A stretch of DNA of 64,000 nucleotides from Leclercia adecarboxylata (GCF_023639785.1 NZ_CP098325.1:3348001-3412000); one strand, 5' to 3'; positions 9,164-19,819 are shown, counted from the stretch's first letter. Made by a program: numbers and translations. Notes: generated by a model not told the origin, from the letters alone.

Positions 9164-9925
9164 ATGGTTTCATCGACATCTTCCCCTCCACGCAGCGGCG
9201 TCTGGTACTTTTCCCAGGGCTGGAAACTGGTTTCACTGCCTGGCATCAGACGCTTTGTGATCCTGCCTCTGCTGATCAACATTCTGCTGATGGGTGGCGC
9301 CTTCTGGTGGCTGTTTACCCGGCTCGACACCTGGATCCCGGCGCTAATGAGCCATGTTCCCGACTGGCTGCAGTGGCTGAGCTATCTGCTGTGGCCGATA
9401 GTCATCATTTCGGTTCTGCTGGTGTTTGGCTATTTCTTCTCGACCATTGCCAACTGGATTGCAGCCCCTTTTAACGGCCTGCTGGCCGAACAGCTTGAGG
9501 CCCGGCTGACGGGTGCCACGCCGCCAGATACCGGCGTGCTGGGTATAATGAAAGATCTGCCGCGCATCATGAAGCGCGAGTGGCAGAAGCTGGCATGGTA
9601 TCTGCCTCGCGCCATTGTGCTACTGCTTCTCTACTTTATTCCGGGTATCGGCCAGACCGTTGCTCCCGTGCTGTGGTTCCTGTTCAGCGCGTGGATGCTG
9701 GCTATCCAGTACTGCGACTACCCCTTTGATAACCATAAGGTGCCCTTTAAGGAGATGCGCACTGCCCTGCGCAGCCGCAAGATGGCCAATATGCAGTTTG
9801 GCGCGCTGACCAGCCTTTTCACCATGATTCCGTTCCTGAATTTATTCATCATGCCGGTGGCGGTCTGCGGCGCGACGGCAATGTGGGTCGACTGTTATCG
9901 TGATAAACACGCGTTATGGAAGTAA
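9164..9925 (+). CDS. cysZ: CysZ, sulfate transporter
   Basis: Inner-membrane protein that brings sulfate into the cell for cysteine synthesis. It is 253 residues, the same length as E. coli CysZ, with hydrophobic helices near 30-50, 70-92, 140-175 and 205-240, and near-identical segments such as [20 protein letters not shown]. The ATG at 9164 has AAAGGAG upstream. A weak promoter (TGGTCA near 9090, TAATAT at 9112-9117) may drive it. It precedes cysK on the same strand, with an intervening hairpin, and is divergent from zipA. Some databases label it an EI24-domain or UPF0259-like protein. Confidence 0.96.
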   Translation: MVSSTSSPPRSGVWYFSQGWKLVSLPGIRRFVILPLLINILLMGGAFWWLFTRLDTWIPALMSHVPDWLQWLSYLLWPIVIISVLLVFGYFFSTIANWIAAPFNGLLAEQLEARLTGATPPDTGVLGIMKDLPRIMKREWQKLAWYLPRAIVLLLLYFIPGIGQTVAPVLWFLFSAWMLAIQYCDYPFDNHKVPFKEMRTALRSRKMANMQFGALTSLFTMIPFLNLFIMPVAVCGATAMWVDCYRDKHALWK

Positions 9926-9943
9926 TGCAAAAATGTGTAAACG

Positions 9944-9968
9944 AAGGGTGGCTTATGCCACCCTTTAT
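9944..9968 (+). terminator. cysZ terminator
   Basis: A 9-bp stem AAGGGTGGC / GCCACCCTT with loop TTAT, followed by a short T-rich run. Moderately strong. Confidence 0.65.
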
Positions 9969-10088
9969 TCCATACTGATCCCCATTATTTCGTTGCAGTA
10001 TATAGATATGCGAATTCCTTTCTTCCCCATCTCACCCCGAAAGGTATGCTGATGCGGTATCCCAATTTCAAACAGTTAAGGACAGGCC

Positions 10089-11060
10089 ATGAGTAAGATT
10101 TTTGAAGATAACTCGCTGACTATCGGTCACACGCCCCTGGTTCGACTGAACCGTATCGGTAATGGACGCATCCTGGCGAAGGTGGAATCTCGTAACCCAA
10201 GCTTTAGCGTAAAATGCCGTATCGGTGCCAATATGATTTGGGATGCGGAAAAGCGTGGCGTGTTGAAGCCTGGCGTTGAACTGGTTGAGCCAACCAGCGG
10301 TAACACCGGTATCGCGCTGGCCTATGTTGCCGCAGCACGTGGGTATAAGCTGACGCTGACCATGCCAGAGACCATGAGTATTGAACGCCGCAAGCTGTTG
10401 AAAGCGCTGGGCGCCAATCTGGTCTTAACCGAAGGCGCTAAAGGTATGAAAGGCGCCATCCAGAAAGCCGAAGAGATCGTCGCCAGCGATCCGGCAAAAT
10501 ATCTGCTGCTCCAGCAGTTCAGCAACCCGGCAAACCCGGAAATTCACGAGAAAACCACCGGCCCGGAAATCTGGGAAGATACCGACGGCCAGGTCGATGT
10601 GTTTATCTCCGGCGTGGGTACCGGCGGTACGCTGACCGGCGTGTCTCGCTATATTAAAGGCACAAAAGGTAAAAAGGATCTGATTACCGTTGCCGTTGAG
10701 CCAACCGACTCTCCGGTCATTGCCCAGGCGTTGGCTGGTGAAGAACTGAAACCAGGCCCACATAAAATTCAGGGTATCGGCGCGGGCTTTATTCCGGGCA
10801 ACCTGGATCTGAAACTGATTGATAAAGTTGTGGCTATCACTAACGATGAAGCCATCTCTACCGCACGTCGTCTGATGGAAGAAGAAGGTATCCTGGCGGG
10901 TATCTCCTCTGGTGCTGCCGTAGCCGCCGCGCTGAAACTACTCGAAGATGAAACCTTTACCAATAAGAATATCGTGGTTATCCTGCCATCGTCGGGTGAG
11001 CGTTATTTAAGTACTGCACTGTTTGCCGATCTCTTTACTGAGAAAGAATTGCAACAGTAG
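10089..11060 (+). CDS. cysK: cysteine synthase A (O-acetylserine sulfhydrylase)
   Basis: PLP enzyme converting O-acetyl-L-serine and sulfide to L-cysteine; it also binds CysE to form the cysteine synthase complex. It has 323 residues. The PLP lysine is K42 ([13 protein letters not shown]), the substrate loop is TSGNTG near residue 69, and the phosphate-binding loop is [10 protein letters not shown] near 176. AAGGA precedes the ATG. The 120 bases upstream are AT-rich (for example CAGTATATAGATATGCG) and probably hold a CysB-activated promoter, although I cannot fix its boxes. A strong terminator follows. Confidence 0.98.
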   Translation: MSKIFEDNSLTIGHTPLVRLNRIGNGRILAKVESRNPSFSVKCRIGANMIWDAEKRGVLKPGVELVEPTSGNTGIALAYVAAARGYKLTLTMPETMSIERRKLLKALGANLVLTEGAKGMKGAIQKAEEIVASDPAKYLLLQQFSNPANPEIHEKTTGPEIWEDTDGQVDVFISGVGTGGTLTGVSRYIKGTKGKKDLITVAVEPTDSPVIAQALAGEELKPGPHKIQGIGAGFIPGNLDLKLIDKVVAITNDEAISTARRLMEEEGILAGISSGAAVAAALKLLEDETFTNKNIVVILPSSGERYLSTALFADLFTEKELQQ

Positions 11061-11082
11061 TGCCAGAATGTAAATATCGCGT

Positions 11083-11110
11083 AAAAAAGCACCCAAACGG
11101 GTGCTTTTTT
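11083..11110 (+). terminator. cysK terminator
   Basis: A 12-bp stem AAAAAAGCACCC / GGGTGCTTTTTT with loop AAAC, a textbook Rho-independent terminator. The rest of the 378-base cysK-ptsH gap holds a 7-bp inverted repeat (GTCAGCT...AGCTGAC, 11156-11179) and the pts control region. Confidence 0.92.
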
Positions 11111-11223
11111 GTGGCCTGCTTCAAACTTTTATCTCGTCCGGCATTGCCCAACCCCGTCAGCTCTGGTATTTAAGCTGACAATTATTTTGAAGCACGAAAT
11201 TAATCGTTGCAGTAATTCCCGCT

Positions 11224-11237
11224 GCTGAATCGATTTT
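11224..11237 (+). promoter_or_regulatory. Cra (FruR) box upstream of ptsH
   Basis: GCTGAATCGATTTT matches the Cra consensus GCTGAAWCGWTTCA at 12 of 14 positions and lies directly beside the CRP site, as known for the E. coli pts operon. Confidence 0.6.
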
Positions 11238-11272
11238 ATGATTTGGTTCAAGTCTTGCTTTCGCGGCATAAT
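11237..11272 (+). promoter_or_regulatory. CRP site and promoter of ptsHI-crr
   Basis: CRP-like TATGA-TTTGGT-TCAAG (11237-11252) overlaps a -35 TTGGTT (11243-11248). CATAAT (11267-11272) follows after 18 bp. The layout matches the upstream promoter of E. coli ptsH. Confidence 0.6.
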
Positions 11273-11372
11273 GTTTAATGTCGAGCGAGACGTCAGCAGC
11301 CTGACATGCCAGCACCGGATGCGTTTGTCACTTTTGTGGCGCGTGCCGTTTAGCCGGTGCTAACAATACAGG

Positions 11373-11402
11373 CTAAAGTCCTGCCGCCAGGCTAGACTTT
11401 AG
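11373..11402 (+). promoter_or_regulatory. ptsH leader inverted repeat
   Basis: Perfect 8-bp repeat CTAAAGTC...GACTTTAG with a 14-base spacer, 37 bases ahead of the ptsH start. It probably overlaps the downstream pts promoter (TAGACT at 11393-11398) or forms a leader hairpin. Confidence 0.45.
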
Positions 11403-11438
11403 TTCCACAACACTAAACCAATAAGTTGGGGAAATACA

Positions 11439-11696
11439 ATGTTCCAGCAAGAAGTTACCATTACCGCTCCGAACGGTCTGCACACCCGCCCTGCTGCTCA
11501 GTTTGTTAAAGAAGCGAAAGGCTTCACTTCTGAGATCACTGTGACTTCCAACGGCAAAAGCGCGAGCGCAAAAAGCCTGTTCAAACTGCAGACTCTGGGT
11601 CTGACTCAGGGCACCGTTGTGACCATCTCCGCTGAAGGCGAAGACGAGCAGAAAGCAGTTGAGCATCTGGTAAAACTGATGGCTGAGCTCGAGTAA
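11439..11696 (+). CDS. ptsH: HPr, phosphocarrier protein of the PTS
   Basis: Small cytoplasmic phosphocarrier that accepts a phosphoryl group from Enzyme I and passes it to the sugar-specific EIIA domains. It has 85 residues with phosphorylated H15 (NGLHTRPA) and S46 (SAKS) in their normal places. It is the first gene of ptsH-ptsI-crr, with GGGGAAA as ribosome site. Control by Cra and CRP is suggested by the sites upstream. Highly conserved; no oddities. Confidence 0.99.
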
Positions 11697-11740
11697 GTAT
11701 CCGGGTTCTTTTAAATATCAGTCACAAGTAAGGTAGGGTT

Positions 11741-13468
11741 ATGATTTCAGGCATTTTAGCATCCCCGGGTATCGCTTTCGGCAAAGCACTGCTGCTGAAG
11801 GAAGACGAGATCGTCATCGACCGGAAAAAAATTTCTGCTGATAAGGTAAATCAGGAAGTTGAACGTTTTTTGAGTGGCCGTGCAAAAGCATCTGCGCAAC
11901 TGGAAACGATCAAAACTAAAGCTGGCGAAACTTTCGGTGAAGAAAAAGAAGCCATCTTCGAAGGGCACATCATGTTGCTCGAAGATGAGGAGCTTGAGCA
12001 GGAAATCATAGCCCTGATTAAAGATAAAGGCATGACGGCGGACGCCGCTGCGCATGAAGTTATCGAAGGTCAGGCAACTGCCCTGGAAGAGCTGGACGAT
12101 GAATACCTGAAAGAGCGTGCGGCTGACGTGCGTGATATCGGTAAGCGCCTGCTGCGCAACATTCTCGGCCTTGCCATCATCGATCTGAGCGCGATTCAGG
12201 ATGAAGTCATCCTGGTTGCTGCTGACCTGACCCCGTCAGAAACCGCACAGCTGAACCTGAACAAGGTGCTGGGTTTCATCACTGACGCCGGTGGCCGTAC
12301 CTCCCACACCTCTATCATGGCGCGTTCGCTGGAGCTGCCAGCCATCGTGGGTACCGGTAGCGTCACCGCTCAGGTTAAAAACGACGATTATCTGATTCTG
12401 GATGCCGTAAACAACGTGGTTTACGTCAACCCAACTAACGAAGAGATCGAAAAACTGCGCACCGTTCAGGAGCAGGTTGCGACTGAAAAAGCGGAACTGG
12501 CTAAGCTGAAAGATCTGCCAGCCATCACTCTGGATGGTCATCAGGTTGAAGTGTGCGCAAACATCGGTACCGTACGCGACGTCGATGGCGCTGAGCGCAA
12601 CGGCGCAGAAGGTGTGGGTCTCTATCGTACTGAATTCCTGTTCATGGACCGTGACGCCCTGCCAACCGAAGAAGAGCAGTTCGCTGCCTACAAAGCGGTT
12701 GCTGAAGCCTGTGGCTCACAGGCTGTCATCGTCCGTACCATGGACATCGGCGGCGACAAAGAGCTGCCGTACATGAACTTCCCGAAAGAAGAGAACCCGT
12801 TCCTGGGCTGGCGTGCCGTGCGTATCGCGATGGATCGTAAAGAGATCCTGCGCGACCAGGTCCGCGCTATCCTGCGTGCTTCCGCATTCGGTAAGCTGCG
12901 CATCATGTTCCCGATGATCATCTCCGTTGAAGAAGTGCGTTCACTGAAGAAAGAGATCGAGATCTACAAACAGGAACTGCGTGACGAAGGTAAAGCTTTC
13001 GATGAGTCCATCGAAGTTGGCGTGATGGTGGAAACCCCAGCCGCAGCAACGATTGCCCGTCATTTAGCGAAAGAAGTCGATTTCTTTAGTATTGGTACCA
13101 ACGATTTAACCCAGTACACCCTGGCAGTTGACCGTGGTAATGATATGATTTCACATCTTTACCAGCCAATGTCACCGTCCGTGCTGACGCTTATCAAGCA
13201 AGTTATTGATGCTTCTCATGCAGAAGGCAAATGGACTGGTATGTGCGGTGAGCTTGCAGGCGACGAACGTGCTACACTTCTGTTGCTGGGTATGGGTCTG
13301 GACGAATTCTCGATGAGCGCCATTTCCATCCCGCGCATTAAGAAGATCATCCGTAACACGAACTTCGAAGATGCGAAGGTATTAGCAGAGCAGGCTCTTG
13401 CTCAACCGACAACGGACGAGTTAATGACGCTGGTTAACAAGTTCATTGAAGAAAAAACAATCTGCTAA
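11741..13468 (+). CDS. ptsI: Enzyme I of the PTS (PEP-protein phosphotransferase)
   Basis: Autophosphorylates from phosphoenolpyruvate and phosphorylates HPr, the first step of sugar transport by the PTS. It is 575 residues, the E. coli length. The N-terminal HPr-binding helical domain is followed by the phosphohistidine domain with H189 ([11 protein letters not shown]), then the C-terminal TIM-barrel PEP-binding domain with GGDKELPY, the acid/base cysteine in GMCGELAGD, and the substrate-binding segment [18 protein letters not shown]. It starts 44 bases after ptsH and is followed by crr. An ordinary, intact gene. Confidence 0.99.
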   Translation: MISGILASPGIAFGKALLLKEDEIVIDRKKISADKVNQEVERFLSGRAKASAQLETIKTKAGETFGEEKEAIFEGHIMLLEDEELEQEIIALIKDKGMTADAAAHEVIEGQATALEELDDEYLKERAADVRDIGKRLLRNILGLAIIDLSAIQDEVILVAADLTPSETAQLNLNKVLGFITDAGGRTSHTSIMARSLELPAIVGTGSVTAQVKNDDYLILDAVNNVVYVNPTNEEIEKLRTVQEQVATEKAELAKLKDLPAITLDGHQVEVCANIGTVRDVDGAERNGAEGVGLYRTEFLFMDRDALPTEEEQFAAYKAVAEACGSQAVIVRTMDIGGDKELPYMNFPKEENPFLGWRAVRIAMDRKEILRDQVRAILRASAFGKLRIMFPMIISVEEVRSLKKEIEIYKQELRDEGKAFDESIEVGVMVETPAAATIARHLAKEVDFFSIGTNDLTQYTLAVDRGNDMISHLYQPMSPSVLTLIKQVIDASHAEGKWTGMCGELAGDERATLLLLGMGLDEFSMSAISIPRIKKIIRNTNFEDAKVLAEQALAQPTTDELMTLVNKFIEEKTIC

Positions 13469-13511
13469 TCCACGAGATGCGGCCCAATTTACTGCTTAGG
13501 AGAGATGGCTA

Positions 13512-14015
13512 ATGGGGTTATTTAGTAAACTGTTCGGTGACAAAGGCAACAACGACACCGGAACTATTGAGATTGTTGCTCCGCTGTCTGGTGAAATCGT
13601 CAACATCGAAGACGTGCCGGATGTCGTGTTTGCAGAGAAAATTGTGGGTGATGGCATTGCTATCAAACCAACCGGTAACAAAATGGTTGCGCCGGTAGAT
13701 GGTACCATCGGTAAGATTTTTGAAACCAACCACGCGTTCTCTATCGAATCTGATAGCGGTATTGAGCTGTTCGTTCACTTCGGCATCGACACCGTCGAGC
13801 TGAAAGGCGAAGGCTTCAAGCGTATCGCTGAAGAAGGCCAGCGCGTAAAAGTTGGCGACCCGGTTATTGAATTCGATCTGCCACTGCTGGAAGAGAAAGC
13901 CAAGTCTACCCTGACTCCGGTTGTTATCTCCAACATGGACGAAATCAAAGAACTGATCAAACTGTCCGGCAGCGTTACCGTGGGTGAAACCCCGGTTATT
14001 CGCATCAAAAAGTAA
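13512..14015 (+). CDS. crr: IIA-Glc, glucose-specific PTS component
   Basis: Phosphocarrier between HPr and the glucose permease, and a central regulator: it binds permeases for inducer exclusion and modulates adenylate cyclase. The active-site histidines are H74 and H89 (Met counted as 1), within [12 protein letters not shown] and [17 protein letters not shown]. The body from residue 16 on is nearly identical to E. coli. The first 15 residues differ: the E. coli N-terminus MGLFDKLKSLVSDDKKD is replaced by [15 protein letters not shown], giving 167 instead of 169 residues. That segment forms the amphipathic membrane-binding helix in E. coli. TAGGAGA precedes the ATG; a strong bidirectional terminator follows. 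Confidence 0.98.
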   Translation: MGLFSKLFGDKGNNDTGTIEIVAPLSGEIVNIEDVPDVVFAEKIVGDGIAIKPTGNKMVAPVDGTIGKIFETNHAFSIESDSGIELFVHFGIDTVELKGEGFKRIAEEGQRVKVGDPVIEFDLPLLEEKAKSTLTPVVISNMDEIKELIKLSGSVTVGETPVIRIKK

Positions 14016-14030
14016 TTTTTGGCCGCACAG

Positions 14031-14058
14031 AAAAATGGCGCCTTCGGGCGCCATTTTT
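14031..14058. terminator. bidirectional terminator between crr and pdxK
   Basis: Perfect 12-bp stem AAAAATGGCGCC / GGCGCCATTTTT with tetraloop TTCG, usable from both strands between convergent genes. Confidence 0.93.
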
Positions 14059-14063
14059 GTTTG

Positions 14064-14900
14064 TCAGGCCGGGAGAACCAGCTCGTCGTAGCCTTTCTCC
14101 TGGGTATACCGCATCACCTGCGTCACCCTGTCCCCTGCGCGGCTTATCGCTGCCGCCACGCTCTCCTGCTGCACCAGCGCACTGACCAGCTCAGAACAGA
14201 ACAGATCCCCGGTGCCTTTCAGATCGGCTTTGATGCGCGGATGGGCGCTGACCGTCACGTTATCGCGGGAGACCAGAACCACATGAATAGCGTCTGCATC
14301 GCCTGTCACTGGGGCGCTGGTGATCGCCACCCACTGCAGGGTATCGGAAAGTAGCCCTTTGGCAGCGGCAATGGCACTGGCGTTATCCCGGCACGTTTTT
14401 CCGCTGAGCACTTCCAGCTCGTAGACGTTAGGCGTGATCCCCTGCGCCAGGGGCAGCAGATGCTGGCGGTAGGCTTCCGGGATTTCGGGTTTAACATAGG
14501 TTCCGCTGTCGGTGTCGCCAATCACCGGATCGACCAGAATAAGCAGATCGGGATGCTGCGCCTTCACCGTGCGCAGCCAGTTTGCCAGCAGGATAATCTG
14601 GCTGGCGCTGCCCATGTAGCCGGTGGTGACCGCTTTCAGCTCGCGCAATATGTCACGCTCCTCCAGCGCTTTCAGGTAGCCGCTGAACCACTCGTCGGGG
14701 ATCACTCCGCCGTAAAAGGTGTCGTAGTGCGGGGTATTACTGAACAGCACCGTCGGGACCGCCGTCACGTTAAGGCGATGCTGACGAATATTGGGTACCG
14801 CAATGCTGTTACCTACGCTGCCGTACACCACCTGGGACTGAACCGCCACAATATCGCTCTGCTGCACCCGGGTTTTATCCCGGAATAAAATCATCTCCAT
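14064..14900 (-). CDS. pdxK: pyridoxal/pyridoxine/pyridoxamine kinase
   Basis: ATP-dependent kinase of the ribokinase fold that salvages B6 vitamers to PLP, PNP and PMP. It has 278 residues (E. coli 283). Motifs are [15 protein letters not shown] near the N-terminus, [13 protein letters not shown], the phosphate-site VDPVIGD, and the anion-hole/catalytic segment [12 protein letters not shown] with its GTGD aspartate. Here pdxK starts five bases after the cysM stop on the same strand, whereas E. coli has yfeK and yfeS between them. That suggests co-transcription and links cofactor supply to the PLP-dependent cysteine synthase. The first ATG is used; a second Met two codons in (MEMILF) could equally be the start. 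Confidence 0.95.
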   Translation of the reverse strand: MEMILFRDKTRVQQSDIVAVQSQVVYGSVGNSIAVPNIRQHRLNVTAVPTVLFSNTPHYDTFYGGVIPDEWFSGYLKALEERDILRELKAVTTGYMGSASQIILLANWLRTVKAQHPDLLILVDPVIGDTDSGTYVKPEIPEAYRQHLLPLAQGITPNVYELEVLSGKTCRDNASAIAAAKGLLSDTLQWVAITSAPVTGDADAIHVVLVSRDNVTVSAHPRIKADLKGTGDLFCSELVSALVQQESVAAAISRAGDRVTQVMRYTQEKGYDELVLPA

Positions 14901-14905
14901 CGCGT

Positions 14906-15817
14906 TTAGATCCCTGCGCCCTGCGCATAGCTCTCCTCACCAAAGACGCCGGTAGACAGATAGCGATCGCCGCGATCGCAAACGATCGCCACGACTACCG
15001 CACCGGGCACAGCCTCTGCAATCCGCAGTGCGCCCGCTACCGCGCCGCCAGAACTGACGCCGCAGAAAACGCCTTCGCGCACGGCCAGTTCACGCATGGT
15101 ATTTTCCGCCTCGCGCTGGTGAATATCCAGCACCTGGTCCACAAGCTGGGCATTAAAGATGCCCGGCATATACTCCGCAGGCCAGCGGCGAATGCCCGGG
15201 ATACTGCTGCCCTCTTCCGGCTGCAGGCCAACAATGGTGACCGCCTTTTCCTGCTCGCGCAGGAATCGGGAGACGCCGGTAATGGTGCCTGTGGTGCCCA
15301 TGCTGGAGACGAAATGGGTGATGCGCCCTTCGGTCTGCTGCCAGATCTCCGGGCCGGTGGTGGTGTAATGTGCGTAGGGGTTATCAGGATTGTTGAACTG
15401 ATCCAGCAACTTACCCTCGCCGCGATCGGCCATCGCTTGCGCTAAATCGCGCGCCCCTTCCATCCCTTGCTCTTTGGTCACCAGAATCAGCTCGGCACCG
15501 TAAGCCCGCATCGCAGCGCGGCGCTCCTGGCTCATGTTGTCCGGCATCAGCAGCTTCATGCGGTAGCCCTTCAGCGCGGCGATCATCGCCAGCGCAATGC
15601 CGGTATTCCCGCTGGTGGCCTCGATCAGCACATCGCCGGGTTTAATTTCTCCGCGCTTTTCCGCCTGGACAATCATCGACAGCGCGGCCCGATCTTTGAC
15701 CGAACCCGCCGGGTTGTTGCCTTCCAGTTTGATCCAGATTTCGCTGCCGTTGTCGCACCCCATGCGCTGAAGCTTGACCAGAGGAGTGTTGCCGATGGTG
15801 TGTTCGAGTGTAGTCAC
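14906..15817 (-). CDS. cysM: cysteine synthase B (thiosulfate-using)
   Basis: PLP enzyme making cysteine from O-acetylserine and sulfide, and S-sulfocysteine when thiosulfate is the sulfur donor. It has 303 residues. The PLP lysine lies in [14 protein letters not shown], with TSGNTG and [10 protein letters not shown] as the substrate and PLP-phosphate loops. GTG is the start codon, as in E. coli, because the conserved protein begins there and no ATG lies nearby. It is the distal member of the cysPTWAM cluster, but a hairpin terminator follows cysA, so read-through or a separate promoter is needed. pdxK follows immediately. Confidence 0.97.
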   Translation of the reverse strand: MTTLEHTIGNTPLVKLQRMGCDNGSEIWIKLEGNNPAGSVKDRAALSMIVQAEKRGEIKPGDVLIEATSGNTGIALAMIAALKGYRMKLLMPDNMSQERRAAMRAYGAELILVTKEQGMEGARDLAQAMADRGEGKLLDQFNNPDNPYAHYTTTGPEIWQQTEGRITHFVSSMGTTGTITGVSRFLREQEKAVTIVGLQPEEGSSIPGIRRWPAEYMPGIFNAQLVDQVLDIHQREAENTMRELAVREGVFCGVSSGGAVAGALRIAEAVPGAVVVAIVCDRGDRYLSTGVFGEESYAQGAGI

Positions 15818-15831
15818 GATTTTTGCTCAAT

Positions 15832-15862
15832 AAAAAGCCCGGTAAGCATTACGCCACCGGGC
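15832..15862 (-). terminator. cysA terminator with REP-like stem
   Basis: On the minus strand GCCCGGT...ACCGGGC with a 12-base loop runs into TTTTTA. The arms resemble the REP elements found elsewhere in the window, so it may be a REP unit serving as terminator. It separates cysPTWA from cysM. Confidence 0.7.
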
Positions 15863-15884
15863 GATAAACATGGTCAATAAACTA

Positions 15885-16979
15885 TCAGGCAGATTCCGCC
15901 AGAGCAAGATCTCCCCGCGTCTCGATACGATCCTTATCGTGATAAATACGCGCGTGTTGCAGTCCCACAAACAGACGTTCCCCGCGGTGTGGCGGCTCTT
16001 CGTCGCGCAATACTACCGTCAGCGGTTCGTTGTACCAGCCGAGCGGCTGCACCACCAGCTGCGTATAGTGACCTTTCGGGCTGGCCTCCAGTACCTGCAC
16101 CGGCAGCGGCGAGTCGAGGCTGGTGCGACGGCTGACGTCCACTTCCCACGGGCGCAGGAAGAGATCCACCGGCCCCTGATAAGCAGGCGTATAGCCGAGC
16201 GGCCAGCGGTGGGCGCCGACGTGGAACTGCCCTCCGCGGATAGTGCCGTGCAAACGGTTCACTTCGCCCATAAACTCGAGCACGAAGCGGGTTGCAGGCT
16301 CACGCCACAGCTGCTCTGGCTCATCAACCTGTTCGATATTGCCCTGGCTCATCACCACCACCCGGTCGGCCACTTCCATCGCCTCTTCCTGATCGTGGGT
16401 AACAAAAACGCTGGTGAACTTCAGCTCTTCATGCAGCTGACGCAGCCAGCGACGCAGCTCTTTACGCACCTGCGCATCCAGCGCGCCAAAAGGTTCGTCC
16501 AGCAGCAGAATTTGTGGTTCTACCGCCAGGGCACGCGCCAGGGCCACGCGCTGTTTCTGACCGCCGGAGAGCTGCGCCGGATAGCGATCGGCGAGATGGG
16601 CCAGCTGCACCATTTCCAGCAGTTTGGTGACTTTCGCCTTGATGGTCGCGGCGTTCGGACGCTCGCGGCGCGGCAGCACCGTCAGGCCAAAGGCGATGTT
16701 ATCGAACACCGTCATATGGCGGAACAGGGCATAATGCTGGAACACGAATCCCACCTTACGGTCGCGCGCATGCAGGCGGCTGACGTCGGTGCCGTGGAAG
16801 CGAATATGCCCGCTGGTCTGGTGCTCCAGCCCGGCGATAATACGCAGCAGCGTGGTTTTACCTGAGCCAGAAGGTCCCAGCAGCGCCACCATTTGTCCGG
16901 AAGGGATATCCAGCGAGATATCGTTCAGCACCTGGGTGCGACCAAAAGACTTCTTAATATTGGCAATCTCAATGCTCAT
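15885..16979 (-). CDS. cysA: CysA, ATPase of the sulfate/thiosulfate ABC importer
   Basis: Cytoplasmic ATPase energising sulfate and thiosulfate uptake through CysT/CysW. It has 364 residues. Walker A is GPSGSGKT (35-42), the signature LSGGQ (137-141), Walker B ILLLDEP (157-163), and the switch histidine is H195 (VTHDQEEA). A C-terminal TOBE-like regulatory domain follows residue 240. The start overlaps the end of cysW by 11 bases, with AGGAGG inside cysW as ribosome site, indicating translational coupling in the cysPTWA operon. Confidence 0.98.
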   Translation of the reverse strand: MSIEIANIKKSFGRTQVLNDISLDIPSGQMVALLGPSGSGKTTLLRIIAGLEHQTSGHIRFHGTDVSRLHARDRKVGFVFQHYALFRHMTVFDNIAFGLTVLPRRERPNAATIKAKVTKLLEMVQLAHLADRYPAQLSGGQKQRVALARALAVEPQILLLDEPFGALDAQVRKELRRWLRQLHEELKFTSVFVTHDQEEAMEVADRVVVMSQGNIEQVDEPEQLWREPATRFVLEFMGEVNRLHGTIRGGQFHVGAHRWPLGYTPAYQGPVDLFLRPWEVDVSRRTSLDSPLPVQVLEASPKGHYTQLVVQPLGWYNEPLTVVLRDEEPPHRGERLFVGLQHARIYHDKDRIETRGDLALAESA

Positions 16980-17844
16980 GATTTCCCTCCTGATGCTGGC
17001 GTTTGGCCTGATTCTCTAAACGCCACTGCACCATACTCTTTAAAAACAGGGTCAAAATAGCCATCAGCGTCAGCAGGGCTGCGGCGGTAAAGGAACCGAC
17101 GGTGTTATAGTCCTGCTCCAGCAGTTCAATTTGTAACGGCAGCGACAGCGTTTCGCCGCGGATCGAGCCGGAAACCACCGACACCGCGCCAAACTCGCCA
17201 ATCGCGCGGGCATTGGTCAACACCACGCCATACAGCAGCGCCCAGCGGATATTCGGCAGGGTGACGCGGCGGAACATCTGCCAGCCGGACGCGCCCAGCA
17301 GCACCGCCGCTTCGTCTTCGTTGCTGCCCTGGCTTAACATCACCGGCACCAGTTCACGCACCACAAACGGACAGGTGACAAATACCGTAACCAGCACCAT
17401 GCCCGGCCAGGCGAACATGATCTGTAAGTTATGTTCATCCAGCCAGCCGCCCAGTGGCCCGTTGGAGCCATAGAACAGCAGATAGACCAGACCCGCCACC
17501 ACCGGTGAGACCGCAAACGGAATGTCCAGCAGGGTCAGCAGCAGCTGGCGGCCCGGGAAGTTAAAGCGGGTTACCAGCCAGGCCAGCAAAATGCCAAATA
17601 CCAGGTTTACCGGCACGGTAATCAGGGCAATCATCACCGTCAGCCAGATGGCATGCAGCATATCCGGATCGGCCAGATTTTGTAGCGCGGGCATAATCCC
17701 CTTGCTGAACGCCTGAACAAAGATATAGACCATCGGCACGACCAGAATGAAGGCCGATACCAGCACGCCGGTGCCAATCAGGACCCATTTTCCCCAGTTA
17801 ATGCGGGGGGCGTCGTAGCGTTTCAATTGAGTAACTTCCGCCAT
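16969..17844 (-). CDS. cysW: CysW, sulfate/thiosulfate ABC permease
   Basis: One of two membrane permeases of the sulfate/thiosulfate importer. It has 291 residues and about six helices, starting with [20 protein letters not shown]. The EAA-type loop that contacts CysA is [22 protein letters not shown]. Its start overlaps the cysT stop by one base (TGATG) and its end overlaps cysA, so the genes are translationally coupled. Intact and ordinary. Confidence 0.98.
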   Translation of the reverse strand: MAEVTQLKRYDAPRINWGKWVLIGTGVLVSAFILVVPMVYIFVQAFSKGIMPALQNLADPDMLHAIWLTVMIALITVPVNLVFGILLAWLVTRFNFPGRQLLLTLLDIPFAVSPVVAGLVYLLFYGSNGPLGGWLDEHNLQIMFAWPGMVLVTVFVTCPFVVRELVPVMLSQGSNEDEAAVLLGASGWQMFRRVTLPNIRWALLYGVVLTNARAIGEFGAVSVVSGSIRGETLSLPLQIELLEQDYNTVGSFTAAALLTLMAILTLFLKSMVQWRLENQAKRQHQEGNHEH

Positions 17845-18677
17845 CAGTGACCTACCACGCGTCGACCAAAGCGACTTTGCAGAGTGTTAATCGAGAACAG
17901 CAGCAGCAGCGAGGCCGCCAGGATCACCGAGGCAATGGCGCTCGCCGCCGGGTAATCAAACTCCTGCAGGCGAACAAAAATCATCAGCGAGGTGACTTCG
18001 GTTTTCCACGCGATGTTACCGGCGATGAAAATTACCGCGCCAAACTCACCGAGGCTGCGGGTGAACGACAGCGCCACGCCTGCCAGCAGGGCCGGGGAGA
18101 GCTCGGGAAGTACCACTTTGCGAAAGCTCTGCCAGCGCGTCGCGCCCAGGGTTTCTGCTGCTTCTTCATATTCCGGACCTAACTCTTCCAGCACCGGCTG
18201 CACGGTTCGTACCACAAACGGGATGCTGGTAAAGGCCATCGCTACCGCAATGCCAAGCCAGGTATAGGTCACTTTAATGTCAAACTTCGCCAGCCATTCG
18301 CCGTAAAAACCGTTAACGGAGAACAGCGAGGCGAGCGTTAAGCCCGCCACCGCCGTCGGCAGCGCAAAGGGTAAATCCATCAGCGCATCCAGCAGCGTGC
18401 GGCCCGGGAAGCGATAGCGGGTTAAGATCCATGCCATCAGCAGGCCGAACACGCCGTTAAAGAGGGAGGCGACAAACGCCGACAGCAGCGTCACTTTATA
18501 AGCCGCCACCACCTGCGGGTTGCTGATCACCTCCCAGTACTGGGACCAGCTCATCTCAGAGAGTTGAACCACCAGCGCGCTGAGCGGTAATAACAAAATC
18601 AGGCAGACGAACAGCAGGCTGGTCCCGAGGCTTAAGGTAAAGCCCGGCAGCACACGTCTGGAGGAAACTGCAAACAT
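17844..18677 (-). CDS. cysU: CysT (CysU), sulfate/thiosulfate ABC permease
   Basis: Second membrane permease of the importer, 277 residues with about six transmembrane helices. The EAA loop is EYEEAAETLGATRWQSFRKVVLP. It shares the fold of CysW (SLGEFGAVIFIAGN here, [14 protein letters not shown] in CysW), reflecting ancient duplication. It overlaps the stop of cysP by one base (TAATG) and the start of cysW by one base, part of the tightly coupled cysPTWA operon. Confidence 0.98.
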   Translation of the reverse strand: MFAVSSRRVLPGFTLSLGTSLLFVCLILLLPLSALVVQLSEMSWSQYWEVISNPQVVAAYKVTLLSAFVASLFNGVFGLLMAWILTRYRFPGRTLLDALMDLPFALPTAVAGLTLASLFSVNGFYGEWLAKFDIKVTYTWLGIAVAMAFTSIPFVVRTVQPVLEELGPEYEEAAETLGATRWQSFRKVVLPELSPALLAGVALSFTRSLGEFGAVIFIAGNIAWKTEVTSLMIFVRLQEFDYPAASAIASVILAASLLLLFSINTLQSRFGRRVVGH

Positions 18678-19690
18678 TACTTACGCCCCGCCGCCAACAG
18701 TTTGTCTAACTCACCGCCGCTGGCGAAATGGGTTTTCATGACGTCAGGCCAGCCGCCAAAATGATCTTCCACGCGGAACAGTTCGGTCTGCGGGAATTTG
18801 TCTTTCAGCTTGTTCATCACGTCCGGGTTATTCACGCGATAGTAGTAATCGGTGATCACGGTCTGGGCCTGCGGGCTGTACAGATAGTTCAGATAGGCTT
18901 TCGCCGCTTTTTCTGTGCCGTTGGCTTTGATATTTTTATCCACCCACGCCACCGGGAACTCCGCCAGCACGTTGGTTTTCGGGATCACCACTTCAAAGCC
19001 CTGGGCTTCGTACTGCTTACGGATGTTGTTCACTTCCGATTCAAAGCTGATCAGCACATCACCCAGACCACGCTCCGCGAAGGTAGTGGTTGCCCCACGA
19101 CCGCCGGTATCGAACACTTCGACATTTTTCAGGAACTGGGTCATGAACTGTTCTGTTTTGGCTTTATCGTTGCCGTCCGCTTTATCCGCAGCGCCCCAGG
19201 CGGCCAGATAGGTATAACGGGCGTTTCCGGAGGTTTTAGGGTTCGGGAAAATCAGCTTCACGTCAGAACGTACGAGGTCGTTCCAGTCGTGAATGTTCTT
19301 TGGGTTGCCCTTACGCACCAGGAAACCCATGGTGGAGTAGAACGGCGAGCTGTTGTTCGGCAGACGGCTCTGCCAGTCGGCCGGGATCAGCTTGCCTTTG
19401 TCGTGCAGGATCTGCACGTCGGTAATCTGGTTGTAGGTAACCACATCGGCCTTCAGCCCCTGCAGAATAGCCAGCGCCTGTTTCGAAGAACCGGCATGGG
19501 ACTGCTTGATAGTCAGTTTGTCGCCGTTATTGTCTTTCGCCCATTGCTGTTCAAATGGCGGGTTCAGGGCGGCAAACAGTTCGCGCGAGACGTCATAGGA
19601 GCTGTTCAGCAGCTCGGTTGCCTGCGCCTGCGCGACCAGCAGCAATCCTGCCAGTGCCAGCGATCCTTTTTTCAGTACAGTAACGGCCAT
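18677..19690 (-). CDS. cysP: CysP, periplasmic thiosulfate/sulfate-binding protein
   Basis: Periplasmic receptor that delivers thiosulfate (and sulfate) to CysT/CysW/CysA. It has 337 residues. A Sec signal peptide ([18 protein letters not shown]) is cleaved before [14 protein letters not shown]. The binding-protein motifs [13 protein letters not shown] and [17 protein letters not shown] supply oxyanion ligands. It is the first gene of the operon. Upstream, an AT-rich region on the minus strand probably holds CysB sites. In E. coli ucpA and murQP follow on the other side of cysP; here the next gene is yfeX. Confidence 0.97.
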   Translation of the reverse strand: MAVTVLKKGSLALAGLLLVAQAQATELLNSSYDVSRELFAALNPPFEQQWAKDNNGDKLTIKQSHAGSSKQALAILQGLKADVVTYNQITDVQILHDKGKLIPADWQSRLPNNSSPFYSTMGFLVRKGNPKNIHDWNDLVRSDVKLIFPNPKTSGNARYTYLAAWGAADKADGNDKAKTEQFMTQFLKNVEVFDTGGRGATTTFAERGLGDVLISFESEVNNIRKQYEAQGFEVVIPKTNVLAEFPVAWVDKNIKANGTEKAAKAYLNYLYSPQAQTVITDYYYRVNNPDVMNKLKDKFPQTELFRVEDHFGGWPDVMKTHFASGGELDKLLAAGRK

Positions 19691-19775
19691 TGCGCACCCT
19701 TATAAATGTGATGACTATCTTATGGTCATAATATTTATAACGAGTACTAAAGGAGTAACGGTTTTATATACCGTT
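19691..19775 (-). promoter_or_regulatory. cysP promoter region, probable CysB control
   Basis: AT-rich leader resembling the E. coli cysP upstream region, with candidate -10 elements (TATTAT, CATAAGAT on the minus strand) and a short inverted repeat AACGG...CCGTT at 19758-19775. CysB sites are degenerate and I cannot place them exactly. Confidence 0.4.
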
Positions 19776-19819
19776 TAGTGATTTGGAAGCAGAAAAGGGA
19801 ATAAGGATGCAGAGGAAGT

